Below, one piece after another: positions 27,364 through 36,575 of a stretch of DNA of 64,000 nucleotides (position 1 is the first letter of the stretch; each line of letters opens with the position of its first letter). A program made the position numbers and the translations under genes. The notes beneath the pieces are model-generated. The model did not search any database, was not told the origin of the DNA, and saw only the letters and a list, made by a program, of their open reading frames with translations. This DNA is from Pseudomonas sp. CFII64 (GTDB taxonomy: Bacteria > Pseudomonadota > Gammaproteobacteria > Pseudomonadales > Pseudomonadaceae): positions 124,001 to 188,000 of the forward strand of contig NZ_ATLO01000004.1 in assembly GCF_000416235.1 (NCBI RefSeq), written 5' to 3'.

Positions 27364-28011
27364 ATGACCCAGTCTCTGGCCGATATGCGCCGTGACTATG
27401 CCCGCGATGGCTTGACCGAAGCGCAGTCGCCCGATGAGCCGTTTGCCCTGTTTCATCAATGGTTTGCCGAAGCGGTGAAAACCGAGCAGGCACCCGTTGA
27501 AGCCAATGCCATGACGTTGGCGACGGTGGACGAGGACGGGCGTCCGCATTGCCGGATCCTCTTGCTCAAGGGCCTCGATACTCAAGGCTTCACCTTCTTC
27601 ACCAACTACGACAGCGCCAAGGGCCAGCAACTGGCGGCGCGTCCGTTTGCCGCCATGACCTTCTTCTGGCCGACGCTGGAACGCCAGGTGCGTATTGAAG
27701 GGCGCGTGGTCAAGGTCACGGCGCAAGAGTCCGACGCGTATTTCCAGGTCCGCCCATTGGGCAGTCGCCTCGGCGCCTGGGCTTCGCCGCAGAGCCGGGT
27801 GATCGCTGATCGCGCCGAGCTGGAGGGCATGATCCAGGCAACCGAACAACGCTTCATCGACACTCAACCCCATTGCCCCGAGCATTGGGGAGGCTACCGG
27901 CTGTGGCCCGAACGCATCGAGTTCTGGCAGGGACGGCCGAGCCGTCTGCATGATCGCCTGAACTATCGCCTGCTGGATAACCAGTGGACGCGGGAACGAC
28001 TCGCGCCCTGA
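27364..28011 (+). CDS. pdxH: Pyridoxine/pyridoxamine 5'-phosphate oxidase PdxH
   Basis: 215 residues, exactly the usual length, starting at the ATG behind AAGGATGG; 14 upstream codons are not needed. FMN-binding RILLLKG and FTNYDS, the RVEG-like RIEGRV, and the C-terminal signature [11 protein letters not shown] with LNYR identify PdxH. It oxidises pyridoxine or pyridoxamine 5'-phosphate to pyridoxal 5'-phosphate, last step of vitamin B6 synthesis and salvage. Cytoplasmic dimer. Confidence 0.96.
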   Translation: MTQSLADMRRDYARDGLTEAQSPDEPFALFHQWFAEAVKTEQAPVEANAMTLATVDEDGRPHCRILLLKGLDTQGFTFFTNYDSAKGQQLAARPFAAMTFFWPTLERQVRIEGRVVKVTAQESDAYFQVRPLGSRLGAWASPQSRVIADRAELEGMIQATEQRFIDTQPHCPEHWGGYRLWPERIEFWQGRPSRLHDRLNYRLLDNQWTRERLAP

Positions 28012-28166
28012 TCCTGTTCGTTGAATTTTTCGCCCGGCCCGTCGTCATACCGCTATGAAGGCGCTGCTGTATAGCGCCTGAATGATCTTAAATTAACGAG
28101 GCTGGGGTCGTGACAGTGCCTGTTGCGCGAAGTCTAATGGCTACCTGTTCCTCTGGAGATACCGAT

Positions 28167-28631
28167 ATGCGTAAGTCTGTTCTGTTGGCTGCCTCATTCA
28201 CCGCGATGGCGCTGACACTGGGTGGTTGTACGTCGAATCTGACCGGCGACTCCTATTCCCGTGATGAAGCGCGGACAGTGCAGACCGTTCGCCTGGGCAC
28301 CATCGAGTCGCTGCGTCCGGTCAAGATCGAAGGCACCAAGACGCCTATCGGTGCAGGCGCAGGCGCGGTTGTCGGCGGCGTGGGTGGCAGCGCCATTGGT
28401 GGCGGTCGCGGCAGTATCGTCGCGGCAGTCATTGGTGCGGTAGCCGGCGGCTTGCTGGGCTCGGCCACCGAAGAAGGACTGACCCGCACCCAAGGCGTGG
28501 AAATCACCGTTCGCGAAGACGACGGTTCCATGCGCGCTTACGTGCAGCAAGTCCAGGAAAACGAAATCTTCCGCGTCGGCGAGCGCGTACGCATCATGAG
28601 CGTCAACGGCACGAGTCGTGTGACGCACTGA
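28167..28631 (+). CDS. SlyB-like glycine-zipper outer membrane lipoprotein
   Basis: 154 residues. Start chosen at the ATG after TGGAG. Lipobox LGGC (C21); a glycine zipper of GAGAGAVVGGVGG and GGLLGSATEEG, then a C-terminal beta domain VEITVREDDGSMRAYVQQV. Typical of the SlyB/Rick_17kDa family of outer membrane lipoproteins that stabilise the envelope. Followed by a strong terminator. Confidence 0.88.
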   Translation: MRKSVLLAASFTAMALTLGGCTSNLTGDSYSRDEARTVQTVRLGTIESLRPVKIEGTKTPIGAGAGAVVGGVGGSAIGGGRGSIVAAVIGAVAGGLLGSATEEGLTRTQGVEITVREDDGSMRAYVQQVQENEIFRVGERVRIMSVNGTSRVTH

Positions 28632-28673
28632 TGGTTTGACGGCAGATCCGGATGGATCTGTAAGAAGTAATGA

Positions 28674-28709
28674 AAAATGCCCGTGTCTTTGGATGCGGGC
28701 ATTTTTTTG
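28674..28709 (+). terminator. Rho-independent terminator after the SlyB-like gene
   Basis: Stem AATGCCCG and CGGGCATT with an 11-base loop, then a run of seven T. Confidence 0.9.
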
Positions 28710-28711
28710 TC

Positions 28712-29026
28712 TAGATTTTTTGCGAAAGTATTCTATGTGCGGATTCGGAGTCTATCGACCTAGTTGATGTAGGAAAGTGCATGTGCGCGAGTAAGTGGTT
28801 TCGGAATCAATCGAGAGTCCAGCTAGTTTCTATTAATCATCGTGTTTCGTATTGACGGCAGGTCGTGGGATTGATTATGTCTTGGTTGTCAGTTGATAAA
28901 TAGCTGGCCGCGGGTGGCTTCATGTGCGCCTGCGATTAGTTTGCTAACGGTTAATCAACAGCCATAACGGGTGTGGACTTCTATCGCCCAGAAGACGGCT
29001 GAAAAATAAAAAAGGAATCATGGATC
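28712..29026. other. AT-rich intergenic region with no supported gene
   Basis: Base composition falls sharply after the terminator. I see no coding frame with chromosomal codon use. A weak sigma70-like match, TTGACG near 28853 followed by TTATGT, could drive the next gene. This marks the left edge of a compositionally foreign patch. Confidence 0.6.
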
Positions 29027-29881
29027 ATGCGTAAATCTTTGTTTAAAAAGCACGCAATGTATATGACTATTGCGCTCGCGCTTCTTAGCGGAATGGTAAA
29101 TGCTGTGGCGGCGAAAAATCTGGATGATACAATGGTGGTGGCGCAAGATGCGGTGCAGCCAATTATTTTGGCGGATAAGCTGCATGGTTTTAATGGCTTT
29201 CTACAAAACAATGCGGAGGTAAAATATTATAGTTTTACGGCGGTACGTGGGCAGAACGTGATGTTCAGGGGGACGCGTCCGGCAAGCTGGCAACCAGGGG
29301 TCGCTTATGAATATAAAACCGGAGATGTCTGGCAGTTGCTGCCGGCCAACGGTGTTCATATTTTCGATAAGCTGACGCCTGGGGATGAAGTGTTGATCAG
29401 GGTGTTCAAACGTCCGAACAGCAACACGGTGTCTCGTGCTTATGAATTTCGATTTGGTTCTGCGCCTTATCACGCCAGTGCGGACTTGATTAGAAGTGAC
29501 GCCCAAGGCTTGCCGCTTTATGCCGGGGTTTTTCAAGCTTTCCGGGAAGTAAACTGGTCGATACATATCCATGATTCGACCGGGCAACCGCTTGAAGGTG
29601 CAAAAGCCAGTATCCAAGTTGGAGTTGCAGAAAAAATCGACCTATACACTGCTGTCGATGGTCGGGCGGCAGCCACGATAGCCTTGCCCGGCTGTGAGGG
29701 CAGCATGGTCTCCAACTCCTTTTCTACTGGTAATGGAACATTAAAACGGTGGTGGAATCTCAGGTATAACCCGGGCCGGTTGGTCGCAAAACTGGAGGGC
29801 GACGATCGAGGTTACCGATGGAACTCAGGGACCATTGATAATACCTTTGGACATATCTGCAAGCAGTGGCTGTTGTATTGA
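29027..29881 (+). CDS. Unrecognised secreted protein in AT-rich patch
   Basis: 284 residues with a basic N-terminus and signal peptide (cleavage near VAA, residues 26-28) and AAAAGGAA upstream of the ATG. The first mature domain (about 45-150) looks like a PPC-type beta sandwich: GFLQNNAEVKYYSF, then PGDEVLIRVF. The second (about 175-225) resembles a carboxypeptidase-regulatory or Ig-like strand set (IHIHDSTGQPLEGAKASIQV). Two cysteines near the C-terminus (GCEG, ICKQ) could bridge. No function assigned. Codon use and GC content are lower than those of the neighbours, consistent with acquisition. Confidence 0.75.
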   Translation: MRKSLFKKHAMYMTIALALLSGMVNAVAAKNLDDTMVVAQDAVQPIILADKLHGFNGFLQNNAEVKYYSFTAVRGQNVMFRGTRPASWQPGVAYEYKTGDVWQLLPANGVHIFDKLTPGDEVLIRVFKRPNSNTVSRAYEFRFGSAPYHASADLIRSDAQGLPLYAGVFQAFREVNWSIHIHDSTGQPLEGAKASIQVGVAEKIDLYTAVDGRAAATIALPGCEGSMVSNSFSTGNGTLKRWWNLRYNPGRLVAKLEGDDRGYRWNSGTIDNTFGHICKQWLLY

Positions 29882-29895
29882 TTTAATAACTCTTG

Positions 29896-29925
29896 AACCG
29901 GGCGCATATCCGTATGCGTCCGGTT
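29896..29925. terminator. Hairpin terminator between convergent genes
   Basis: A 13-bp stem AACCGGGCGCATA and TATGCGTCCGGTT with a TCCG loop and one wobble pair. It lies between two convergent genes and could serve both; the U-tract is weak on either side. Confidence 0.65.
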
Positions 29926-29939
29926 TGCTGTAATGCACA

Positions 29940-30716
29940 TTATTTTTTCGATTTTTTCTCGGCTTGCTGTTGTTCAAGAATTTTTTCACCTTGCACCTGC
30001 AATTGTTCCACCCACGAGAATCCTCTAGCCGGGCTGGTGCCGCCATTTTGAAGCAATAAACCGTAATCAACAAATTTGTAGATGTTTTTCAAAGTGACAA
30101 TACCGTCATATTTAGTCAGCTCTGGTACGTGCTTCAGGCTGTGAACAACCAGTTTTGCATGTTCAAAGGTCAGTTCTTTAAAATCGTCCAGATCATTGAG
30201 CCAGCCGTTCAGCTGGTTGATTTCTTTGTCACTCAGAGCACCTTTCGGAGAAGTCACCTCCAGGATCCCATATTCATTGACGGTGAAACCAAAGTTTTTA
30301 TCAGCCAGATCAGGCAGGCATATACGCAGCTGGTCTTTGAATCCAGTAAATATCTCCTGCATTTGCTCCATCCTCAAATTCATCATCCAGTTGAGGGTAT
30401 ATACGGCGTCGTCTTCGTAGTGACCTAATGATGTGGCCAGCTTTTCGCTTATTTCGGGAGGGAGATTTTCGACGGCTTCCAGAGAAGCTTGCAAACCAAT
30501 TTTGTTATAGGGGGCGCGAACGGTGGTGTACTTGAAACCCTCTGTAGAAAGCAGTGACTTATAAACTTCTTCCCGCTCGGGTGTAATTGTCCCTTCTGCC
30601 AGTCCGGTTTGATAATCCTGTTTGATGGATTGCCAGTAGTCGAGGCCTGGACGATATCGCGGGGCTATGAAAGCGTGCTGCTGCGCATGCGGGGAGGGCG
30701 TAATGGTAGAAGACAT
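29940..30716 (-). CDS. Unrecognised cytoplasmic or exported protein in AT-rich patch
   Basis: 258 residues, no signal peptide, no membrane segment, mostly helical by eye, with a Glu/Lys/Gln-rich C-terminus (EQQQAEKKSKK). The first 25 residues are Ser/Thr/Pro/His/Gln-rich with no acid before D26, a composition seen in type III effectors. I found no hrp box upstream, so secretion is speculative. AT-rich, with codon use unlike the chromosome. An AAGGATGAAAT stretch precedes the ATG and provides a ribosome site. Convergent with the secreted protein gene. Confidence 0.72.
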   Translation of the reverse strand: MSSTITPSPHAQQHAFIAPRYRPGLDYWQSIKQDYQTGLAEGTITPEREEVYKSLLSTEGFKYTTVRAPYNKIGLQASLEAVENLPPEISEKLATSLGHYEDDAVYTLNWMMNLRMEQMQEIFTGFKDQLRICLPDLADKNFGFTVNEYGILEVTSPKGALSDKEINQLNGWLNDLDDFKELTFEHAKLVVHSLKHVPELTKYDGIVTLKNIYKFVDYGLLLQNGGTSPARGFSWVEQLQVQGEKILEQQQAEKKSKK

Positions 30717-30886
30717 AATTTCATCCTTCTTTAGTTTTTTTATGTTCCCCTTCTATAACGGCAATCGCTACAAACCCGTGACCTGATCCAGCCGTGCGTT
30801 CTGTCTGCATAATTTGTATGAAATCGGCTACATGCGCCCCTATAGACGAGGCGCTTGTTAACCTTGAGTGCGCAACGAAGGTTAGG

Positions 30887-32104
30887 TTACTGCCCCTGAT
30901 TCCTCCGGCTGGCAACCACCATCACCCCATATCCGATAAACGCTGCCAGTATCGACCCGGTGAGAATGCCCATGCGGTCGACGCCTGCGTAAGCGCTGTT
31001 GCCCGGTTCAAAGGCCAGGGAGCCGACGAACAGGCTCATGGTGAAGCCGATGCCGCACAGGATCGATACGCCCAGCACTTGCCCCCAGTTGGCGCCTTGG
31101 GGCAGGGCGGCGATGCCCAGTTTGATGGCCAGCCACGTCAGGCCGAAGACGCCGAGGGTTTTGCCCAGCAGCAAACCTGCCGCAATGCCCATGGGCACCG
31201 GGTGGGTGAAGCTTTCCAGGGTCACGCCGCTCAGGGATACCCCGGCGTTGGCGAAGGCGAACAGCGGCAAAACGCCGTAGGCGATCCATGGGTGCAGCGC
31301 GTGTTCCAGGGTCAGCAGTGGCGAGGATTCTTCGTTGCGGGTACGCAGTGGAATGCAGAACGCCAGCACCACGCCCGCCAGAGTCGCGTGCACGCCGCTC
31401 TTGAGTACGCATACCCACAGCAGCAGGCCGATCAGCAGGTAAGGCCCGAGCTTTACCACACCGAGTCTGTTCATGACGATCAACGACAGAATGGAAGCCG
31501 CCGCCAGAATCAGCGACAGGTTTGACAGTTCGCCGGAGTAAAACAGCGCGATCACCACGATGGCGCCCAGGTCATCGATGATTGCCAGGGTCATCAGGAA
31601 CAGCTTGAGCGATACCGGAACGCGTTTGCCCAGCAGGGCGAGGACGCCAAGGGCGAATGCGATGTCGGTGGCCATCGGGATCGCCCAGCCGCTCAGGGCC
31701 GTGGGATCGTCCTTGTTCAGCGCCCAGTAGATCAGCGCTGGAATGACCATGCCGCCGATGGCCGCCGCACCGGGCAGGACAATCTGCGAAGGTTTGGAAA
31801 GATGCCCTTCCAGAACTTCACGTTTGACCTCAAGGCCGATCAACAGAAAGAACAGCGCCATCAGGCCATCGTTGATCCAGAGCAAAAGCGGTTTGGCGAT
31901 TTGTACTGCGCCGATCTGGGCGACAACCGGAACGTCGAGAAAGGCGTTATACAGCCAGGACAAAGGGGAGTTGTTGATGATCAGCGCCAGGGCGGCGGCA
32001 GCAATCAGTAATAAGCCGCCTGCTGCTTCAAGCTGAAAAAAACGGGTGATAGAACTACGTAGAGGCAAGGTTCGCGCTCCATTCTTGAACAAAAGGAGCG
32101 ACAC
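30887..32104 (-). CDS. nhaA: Na+/H+ antiporter NhaA
   Basis: About 405 residues with roughly 12 membrane helices. The ion-binding aspartates are present in ATDIAFALG (D147) and AIIDDLG (D177, D178), equivalent to D133, D163 and D164 of E. coli NhaA. It exchanges Na+ for protons at alkaline pH in the inner membrane. The longest start is a GTG at 32104; a TTG at 32068 behind GGAG is an alternative giving a 12-residue shorter protein that begins like many NhaA proteins. Confidence 0.94.
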   Translation of the reverse strand: MSLLLFKNGARTLPLRSSITRFFQLEAAGGLLLIAAAALALIINNSPLSWLYNAFLDVPVVAQIGAVQIAKPLLLWINDGLMALFFLLIGLEVKREVLEGHLSKPSQIVLPGAAAIGGMVIPALIYWALNKDDPTALSGWAIPMATDIAFALGVLALLGKRVPVSLKLFLMTLAIIDDLGAIVVIALFYSGELSNLSLILAAASILSLIVMNRLGVVKLGPYLLIGLLLWVCVLKSGVHATLAGVVLAFCIPLRTRNEESSPLLTLEHALHPWIAYGVLPLFAFANAGVSLSGVTLESFTHPVPMGIAAGLLLGKTLGVFGLTWLAIKLGIAALPQGANWGQVLGVSILCGIGFTMSLFVGSLAFEPGNSAYAGVDRMGILTGSILAAFIGYGVMVVASRRNQGQ

Positions 32105-32266
32105 CCTAACCCGTAGTTCCGGCTGTTAAAACAAAAGTTATATTCTTTTTTGTTATAAGAAATATAGCGGGATTAGAGTGTTTCCAAGTCTGTCGGCAAC
32201 CTGATTTATTGCCGTCAGACTGTGTCTTTATGTGTCGTAGGAACGGTCCGAATTCGCCAGCGAAAG

Positions 32267-33877
32267 CTAGATTTCGATACCTAACATGTCCCTGGCCAGC
32301 GCCTCGGCAATGCGAATTCCATCGACGCCTGCGGACAAAATCCCACCGGCATAACCCGCGCCTTCACCCGCCGGATACAGGCCTTTAGTGTTCAGACTCT
32401 GCATGGTTTCGTCGCGAGTGATGCGCAGCGGTGCCGAGGTGCGGGTTTCGATGCCGGTCAGGATGGCGTCGTGCAAGGCGAAGCCTTTGATCTGTTTGTC
32501 GAACGCCGGCAATGCTTCACGAATGGCTTCGATGGCATAGGCGGGCAGGGCATCGGCCAGATCCACCAGTTTTACACCCGGTTTGTAGGATGGTTCGACG
32601 CTGCCCAGCGCGCTGGATGCTTTGCCGGCAATGAAGTCGCCGACCAGTTGCGCTGGTGCTTCGTAGGTGCTGCCACCGAGAACATAAGCGTGGGATTCCA
32701 GACGCTCCTGCAACTCGATGCCGGCCAACGGCCCGCCAGGATAATCTTCCGGGGTGATGCCCACGACGATGCCCGAGTTGGCGTTGCGTTCGTTACGCGA
32801 ATACTGGCTCATGCCGTTGGTGACCACCCGATTCGGCTCGGAAGTCGCCGCCACCACGGTGCCGCCTGGGCACATGCAGAAGCTGTAGACCGAGCGACCA
32901 TTCTTGGCGTGATGCACCAGTTTGTAGTCGGCAGCGCCCAGTTTAGGGTGACCGGCGTATTTGCCCAGCCGTGCCCGGTCGATCAGCGATTGCGGGTGCT
33001 CAATGCGGAAACCTACCGAAAACGGCTTGGCTTCCATGTACACGCCACGGCTGTGCAGCATGCGGAAGGTGTCGCGGGCGCTGTGTCCCAGGGCCAGGAT
33101 CACATGGCGGGACTCGATGCGTTCGCCGCTGTCGAGCACCACGCCCTGCATCTGGCCGTTGTCGATGAGCACGTCAGTCACGCGCTGTTCGAAGCGGACT
33201 TCGCCACCGAGGGCCTTGATCTCTTCGCGCATGGTTTCCACCACGCCGGTCAGGCGGAAGGTACCGATGTGCGGTTTGCTGACGTAGAGGATTTCTTCCG
33301 GCGCGCCGGCTTTGACGAACTCGTGCAGCACCTTGCGGCCATGGAATTTCGGGTCTTTGATCTGGCTGTAGAGCTTGCCGTCGGAGAATGTCCCGGCACC
33401 GCCCTCACCAAACTGCACGTTGGACTCCGGGTTCAGGACGTTCTTGCGCCACAGGCCCCAGGTGTCTTTGGTGCGCTGGCGAACTTCCCGGCCGCGTTCG
33501 AGGATGATCGGCTTGAAGCCCATCTGCGCGAGCAACAGCCCGGCGAAGATGCCGCAAGGCCCGAAGCCGACCACCACCGGGCGCTCGGTCAGACCTTCAG
33601 GCGCACGGCCTACAACTTTGTAGCTGATATCCGGCGCTGGATTGAGATGGCGGTCATCGGCGAGCCTGAGCCGCAGCGCAGCTTCGTCCCGGACCTGGAA
33701 ATCGATGGTGTAGATGAAGCACAGCTCGGACGACTTCTTGCGCGCATCGTAGCTGCGCTTGAACAGCGTGAAGTCGAGCAGTTCTTCGCTGGCGATGCCC
33801 AGGCGCTGCAAGAGTGCAGGTCGCAGGTCTTCTTCCGGGTGATCGATCGGCAGCTTGAGTTCGGTGATTCGTAACAT
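32267..33877 (-). CDS. FAD-dependent dehydrogenase (COG2509 type)
   Basis: 536 residues. An N-terminal alpha/beta domain (1-95) precedes a Rossmann FAD site GFGPCG (104-109) with E127 closing the second strand. A late GEGAGYAGGI(L)SAGVDG is the C-terminal FAD-binding signature. The enzyme has the flavoprotein fold of uncharacterised COG2509 dehydrogenases; substrate unknown. Cytoplasmic and monocistronic. Confidence 0.88.
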   Translation of the reverse strand: MLRITELKLPIDHPEEDLRPALLQRLGIASEELLDFTLFKRSYDARKKSSELCFIYTIDFQVRDEAALRLRLADDRHLNPAPDISYKVVGRAPEGLTERPVVVGFGPCGIFAGLLLAQMGFKPIILERGREVRQRTKDTWGLWRKNVLNPESNVQFGEGGAGTFSDGKLYSQIKDPKFHGRKVLHEFVKAGAPEEILYVSKPHIGTFRLTGVVETMREEIKALGGEVRFEQRVTDVLIDNGQMQGVVLDSGERIESRHVILALGHSARDTFRMLHSRGVYMEAKPFSVGFRIEHPQSLIDRARLGKYAGHPKLGAADYKLVHHAKNGRSVYSFCMCPGGTVVAATSEPNRVVTNGMSQYSRNERNANSGIVVGITPEDYPGGPLAGIELQERLESHAYVLGGSTYEAPAQLVGDFIAGKASSALGSVEPSYKPGVKLVDLADALPAYAIEAIREALPAFDKQIKGFALHDAILTGIETRTSAPLRITRDETMQSLNTKGLYPAGEGAGYAGGILSAGVDGIRIAEALARDMLGIEI

Positions 33878-34013
33878 GAAGGGATCCAGTTTCCGGGCCG
33901 CAGGTTCAGCCCGACAGCGCTACAAGAACCGGCGATTATAAGCCACATTGAGGGGAAGTCGCGAAGCAAACCAGGACCGTTGGAGCGAAGCTGCCCGGGA
34001 ATCGGCCGCAAGA

Positions 34014-34136
34014 GCGACTGTAGGTGCGACTGTAGGTGCGACTGTAGGAGCGACTTCAGTCGCGAGCCACTCATAAAACAGCCCTCCCGGCTAAAGCCGG
34101 TCCTACAGCCGTCCTCGGTCCTACAGCCGTCCTCGT
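34014..34136. repeat. 12-bp microrepeat grading into REP-like palindromes
   Basis: GCGACTGTAGGT at 34014 and 34026, GCGACTGTAGGA at 34038, then the REP palindrome GCGACTTCAGTCGC at 34050. A second REP (CCGGCTAAAGCCGGTCCTAC, about 34087) is followed by a duplicated 15-bp tail, TCCTACAGCCGTCCT, repeated at 34116. Confidence 0.8.
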
Positions 34137-34155
34137 TCCAACGGGCATCATTTAC

Positions 34156-34833
34156 TCAGTCATTGCGCCCGCCGCCGTAATAACCGCAACCACGCTGGGT
34201 CTGGCCGTTGAGGCGCAGTTCGGCGGTCAGGTGTTGCACGGCGCCGGTGACGCTGTCGACGCAACGCTGTGGCGCGACCCACAGCTCCATGGTCTGGCCG
34301 TTGGCTTCGCTGCTGACGCTGAAGCGTCCGTCCGGCAGTTGTTCTTCGAGATAAGGTACGGCAATCGGCTCTTTGCCGAGGCGTTCGATGACCATGCCTT
34401 TACCGCTGACATTGACGTTCCAGGCCGGTTTGTTGCCGTTGACGTGCAGGTTCAGGCGTTTGAAGTTCGGATCGTCGCAGGCCTGACCGGCGCGCTCTAC
34501 ACGGTAGAGCTGTTGCAGGTCGAGTTGACCGTCGCTGTTGGCCGCCTTGCCCGCGACGAAGCTGCCACGCAAGTCAGCGAAGACCTTGCCGGAGTTGTCA
34601 GCCAGGGCCGCGGATTCCTGGAGGACGCCGGTATTGCCGACGTCCTTGACCACGAAGCGGCGTTGTTCATTGCACGGCTGAAACATCAGCTTGCCGCCTT
34701 CGCCGCTCAACGAACCCTGCATGCGCGTCCAGTTCGCCTTGGATACCGACGACTCGGGCTTGGCGCCGAGCATCTGGCATCCGGCAAACAGCGGCAGCAG
34801 GGCAAACAACATTACGGAACGGGCAGCAAACAT
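34156..34833 (-). CDS. Hypothetical outer membrane lipoprotein
   Basis: 225 residues with the start at 34833, supported by GGAG upstream; six further codons are possible. Lipobox FAGC (C19). The mature protein has two related beta-rich halves with paired cysteines (PCNEQRRFVV, QACDDPNF, RCVDSVTG, RGCGYYGG), resembling COG3187/COG3650-type lipoproteins. Function unknown. Confidence 0.8.
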   Translation of the reverse strand: MFAARSVMLFALLPLFAGCQMLGAKPESSVSKANWTRMQGSLSGEGGKLMFQPCNEQRRFVVKDVGNTGVLQESAALADNSGKVFADLRGSFVAGKAANSDGQLDLQQLYRVERAGQACDDPNFKRLNLHVNGNKPAWNVNVSGKGMVIERLGKEPIAVPYLEEQLPDGRFSVSSEANGQTMELWVAPQRCVDSVTGAVQHLTAELRLNGQTQRGCGYYGGGRND

Positions 34834-34895
34834 GGGATGGTCTCCAGACAAGTGCCGCCACGTTACTCAGCCTGCCGCGCCATCACAAGGGGCAG

Positions 34896-35495
34896 TTAGC
34901 CAACGCGGTAGGTCTGACCGGTCTGTAGGCCTTCGACACTTTTCGCGTAGGCAAGCGCGACCTCGGCTGCGGGAACCGGTTTGAAACCCCGAAAATAAGG
35001 CGCGTAACTGCCCATGGCTTCCACCAGAACCGTCGGGCTCACCGAATTGACCCGCATACCCCGTGGCATTTCGATGGCTGCCGCGCGCACAAATGCATCG
35101 ATGGCGCCGTTGACCAGGCTGGCCGACGCGCCCGAGTGAATCGGGTCACGGCTGAGGATGCCGGTGGTGAAGGTGAACGAAGCCCCGTCATTGGCAAATT
35201 CGCGGCCAATGAGCAGCAAATTCACCTGGCCCATCAATTTGTCCTGCAGACCGAGGGTGAAGTCAGCTTCTTTCATGTCGGCCAACGGGACGAAGTTCAC
35301 GTTTCCGGCAGCGCAGACCAGCGCATCGAAGCGGCCTATCCGTTCGAACAGTTTCCGGATTGAAGCGCTGTCACTAATATCGACCTGTTCCTCGCCGCTG
35401 TTGCGACCGGCCCGCACAATTTCGTGGCGCGGCGCGAACTCGTCGGCGACTGCCGAACCGACCGTACCGCTTGCACCAATCAATAAAATTTTCAT
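34896..35495 (-). CDS. Short-chain dehydrogenase/reductase family protein
   Basis: 199 residues from the ATG at 35495, preceded by CGGAGC. Rossmann NADP-binding GASGTVGS (7-14), VCAAGN after the fourth strand and a truncated catalytic region in which the usual YxxxK is not evident (GASASLVNGAID). It belongs to the atypical short SDRs. Divergent from, and probably regulated by, the adjacent LysR protein. Confidence 0.88.
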   Translation of the reverse strand: MKILLIGASGTVGSAVADEFAPRHEIVRAGRNSGEEQVDISDSASIRKLFERIGRFDALVCAAGNVNFVPLADMKEADFTLGLQDKLMGQVNLLLIGREFANDGASFTFTTGILSRDPIHSGASASLVNGAIDAFVRAAAIEMPRGMRVNSVSPTVLVEAMGSYAPYFRGFKPVPAAEVALAYAKSVEGLQTGQTYRVG

Positions 35496-35607
35496 CGTGC
35501 TGCTCCGAGCATGTCTTTCAGGGAAGTTGAGCACGAAGTTTAGGTGGACTAATTGCAGTCGATAAGAGTGCTAATAGGCAACCTTTGGTTCTCATAAGGA
35601 AACGATA

Positions 35608-36543
35608 GTGAGTGAAATAGACGACCTGGCGGCGTTCGCGGTCTTGATCGATGCCGGTAGCTTCACCGCTGCGGCGGCGCGCATGGGCTGCAGTAAAGGG
35701 TATCTGTCCAAGCGCATCAGCCATCTTGAGGAGACTTATTCAGTCATGCTGCTGCATCGCAGCACTCGCAGCCTCAATCTGACCTCGGCCGGTGCGGCCC
35801 TGTTACCCCAGGCGCAACAGCTACTGGCGAGCATGAATCGGGCGCGCAATATCGTGGCTTTGATGCGCGATGACATGGTCGGGCAGGTTCGCCTGACCAC
35901 CCCCGTTTCCCTGGGGGAAACCTTTTTCGAAGGCTTGCTCATGGAGTTCTCCGAAAAATACCCGCAAGTGACGATCGAACTGGACCTCAACAACAGTTTT
36001 CGTGACCTGCGTCGCGATGGCTTCGATTTGGCAATACGCTCGTATGTCGCTCCCGACGAGCGCCTGGTTGCCAAACCATTGCTGGCCATTCAGGAACTGA
36101 CCTGCGCCAGTACCGATTACCTCGAGCGGTACGGCCAACTGCATACGCCCCATGAACTGGTCACGCACAAGTGTCTGCTCAACAGCCATTACAACGGCCG
36201 CCACGAATGGCTGTATCACCAGAATCATCAACTGACCCGCGTGCAGGTCTATGGCGCGTTCGCCAGCAATCACTATGGTCTGTTGAAGAAAGCGGTGATG
36301 GTGGGCGCCGGCATCGCGCGTCTGCCGTCCTACATGGTGCATGCCGAGGTCAACGACGGGCGCTTGCACTGGCTGTTTCGCGATTACCAGACGAGCGTTC
36401 TGCCGCTGTTTCTGGTGCATCCCTATGAGGGTGAATTACCCAAGCGTATCCAGGTTCTGGCGGACTATCTGTTGGGCTGGTTCCAGCGCAGCACTGATGC
36501 CCTTGAGCGCCTGGCGACCCTGGAAATAAAAAACGGCCCGTAG
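35608..36543 (+). CDS. LysR family transcriptional regulator
   Basis: 311 residues with a GTG start 7 bp after AAGGA. N-terminal winged helix-turn-helix (about 5-62, GSFTAAAARMGCSKGYLSKR) and a periplasmic-binding-like effector domain. Divergent from the SDR gene with 112 bp between them, the usual arrangement for autoregulation and control of the neighbour. The stop codon lies inside the loop of a perfect bidirectional terminator. Confidence 0.9.
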   Translation: MSEIDDLAAFAVLIDAGSFTAAAARMGCSKGYLSKRISHLEETYSVMLLHRSTRSLNLTSAGAALLPQAQQLLASMNRARNIVALMRDDMVGQVRLTTPVSLGETFFEGLLMEFSEKYPQVTIELDLNNSFRDLRRDGFDLAIRSYVAPDERLVAKPLLAIQELTCASTDYLERYGQLHTPHELVTHKCLLNSHYNGRHEWLYHQNHQLTRVQVYGAFASNHYGLLKKAVMVGAGIARLPSYMVHAEVNDGRLHWLFRDYQTSVLPLFLVHPYEGELPKRIQVLADYLLGWFQRSTDALERLATLEIKNGP

Positions 36544-36553
36544 GCCGTTTTTT
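36528..36553. terminator. Bidirectional terminator at the LysR stop codon
   Basis: Perfect 11-bp inverted repeat AAAAAACGGCC-CGTA-GGCCGTTTTTT. It serves the LysR gene on plus and the liv operon on minus. The TAG stop spans the loop and the first stem base. Confidence 0.92.
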
Positions 36554-36575
36554 GATCAAGGGCAGTACCGAAAGC

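Noticed and set aside
28712..30740. Prophage or IS remnant
   Set aside because: No integrase, transposase, terminal repeat or target-site duplication could be found at the edges of the AT-rich patch.
30717..30886. hrp box ahead of the possible effector
   Set aside because: No GGAACC with a correctly spaced CCAC-N-A on the coding strand.
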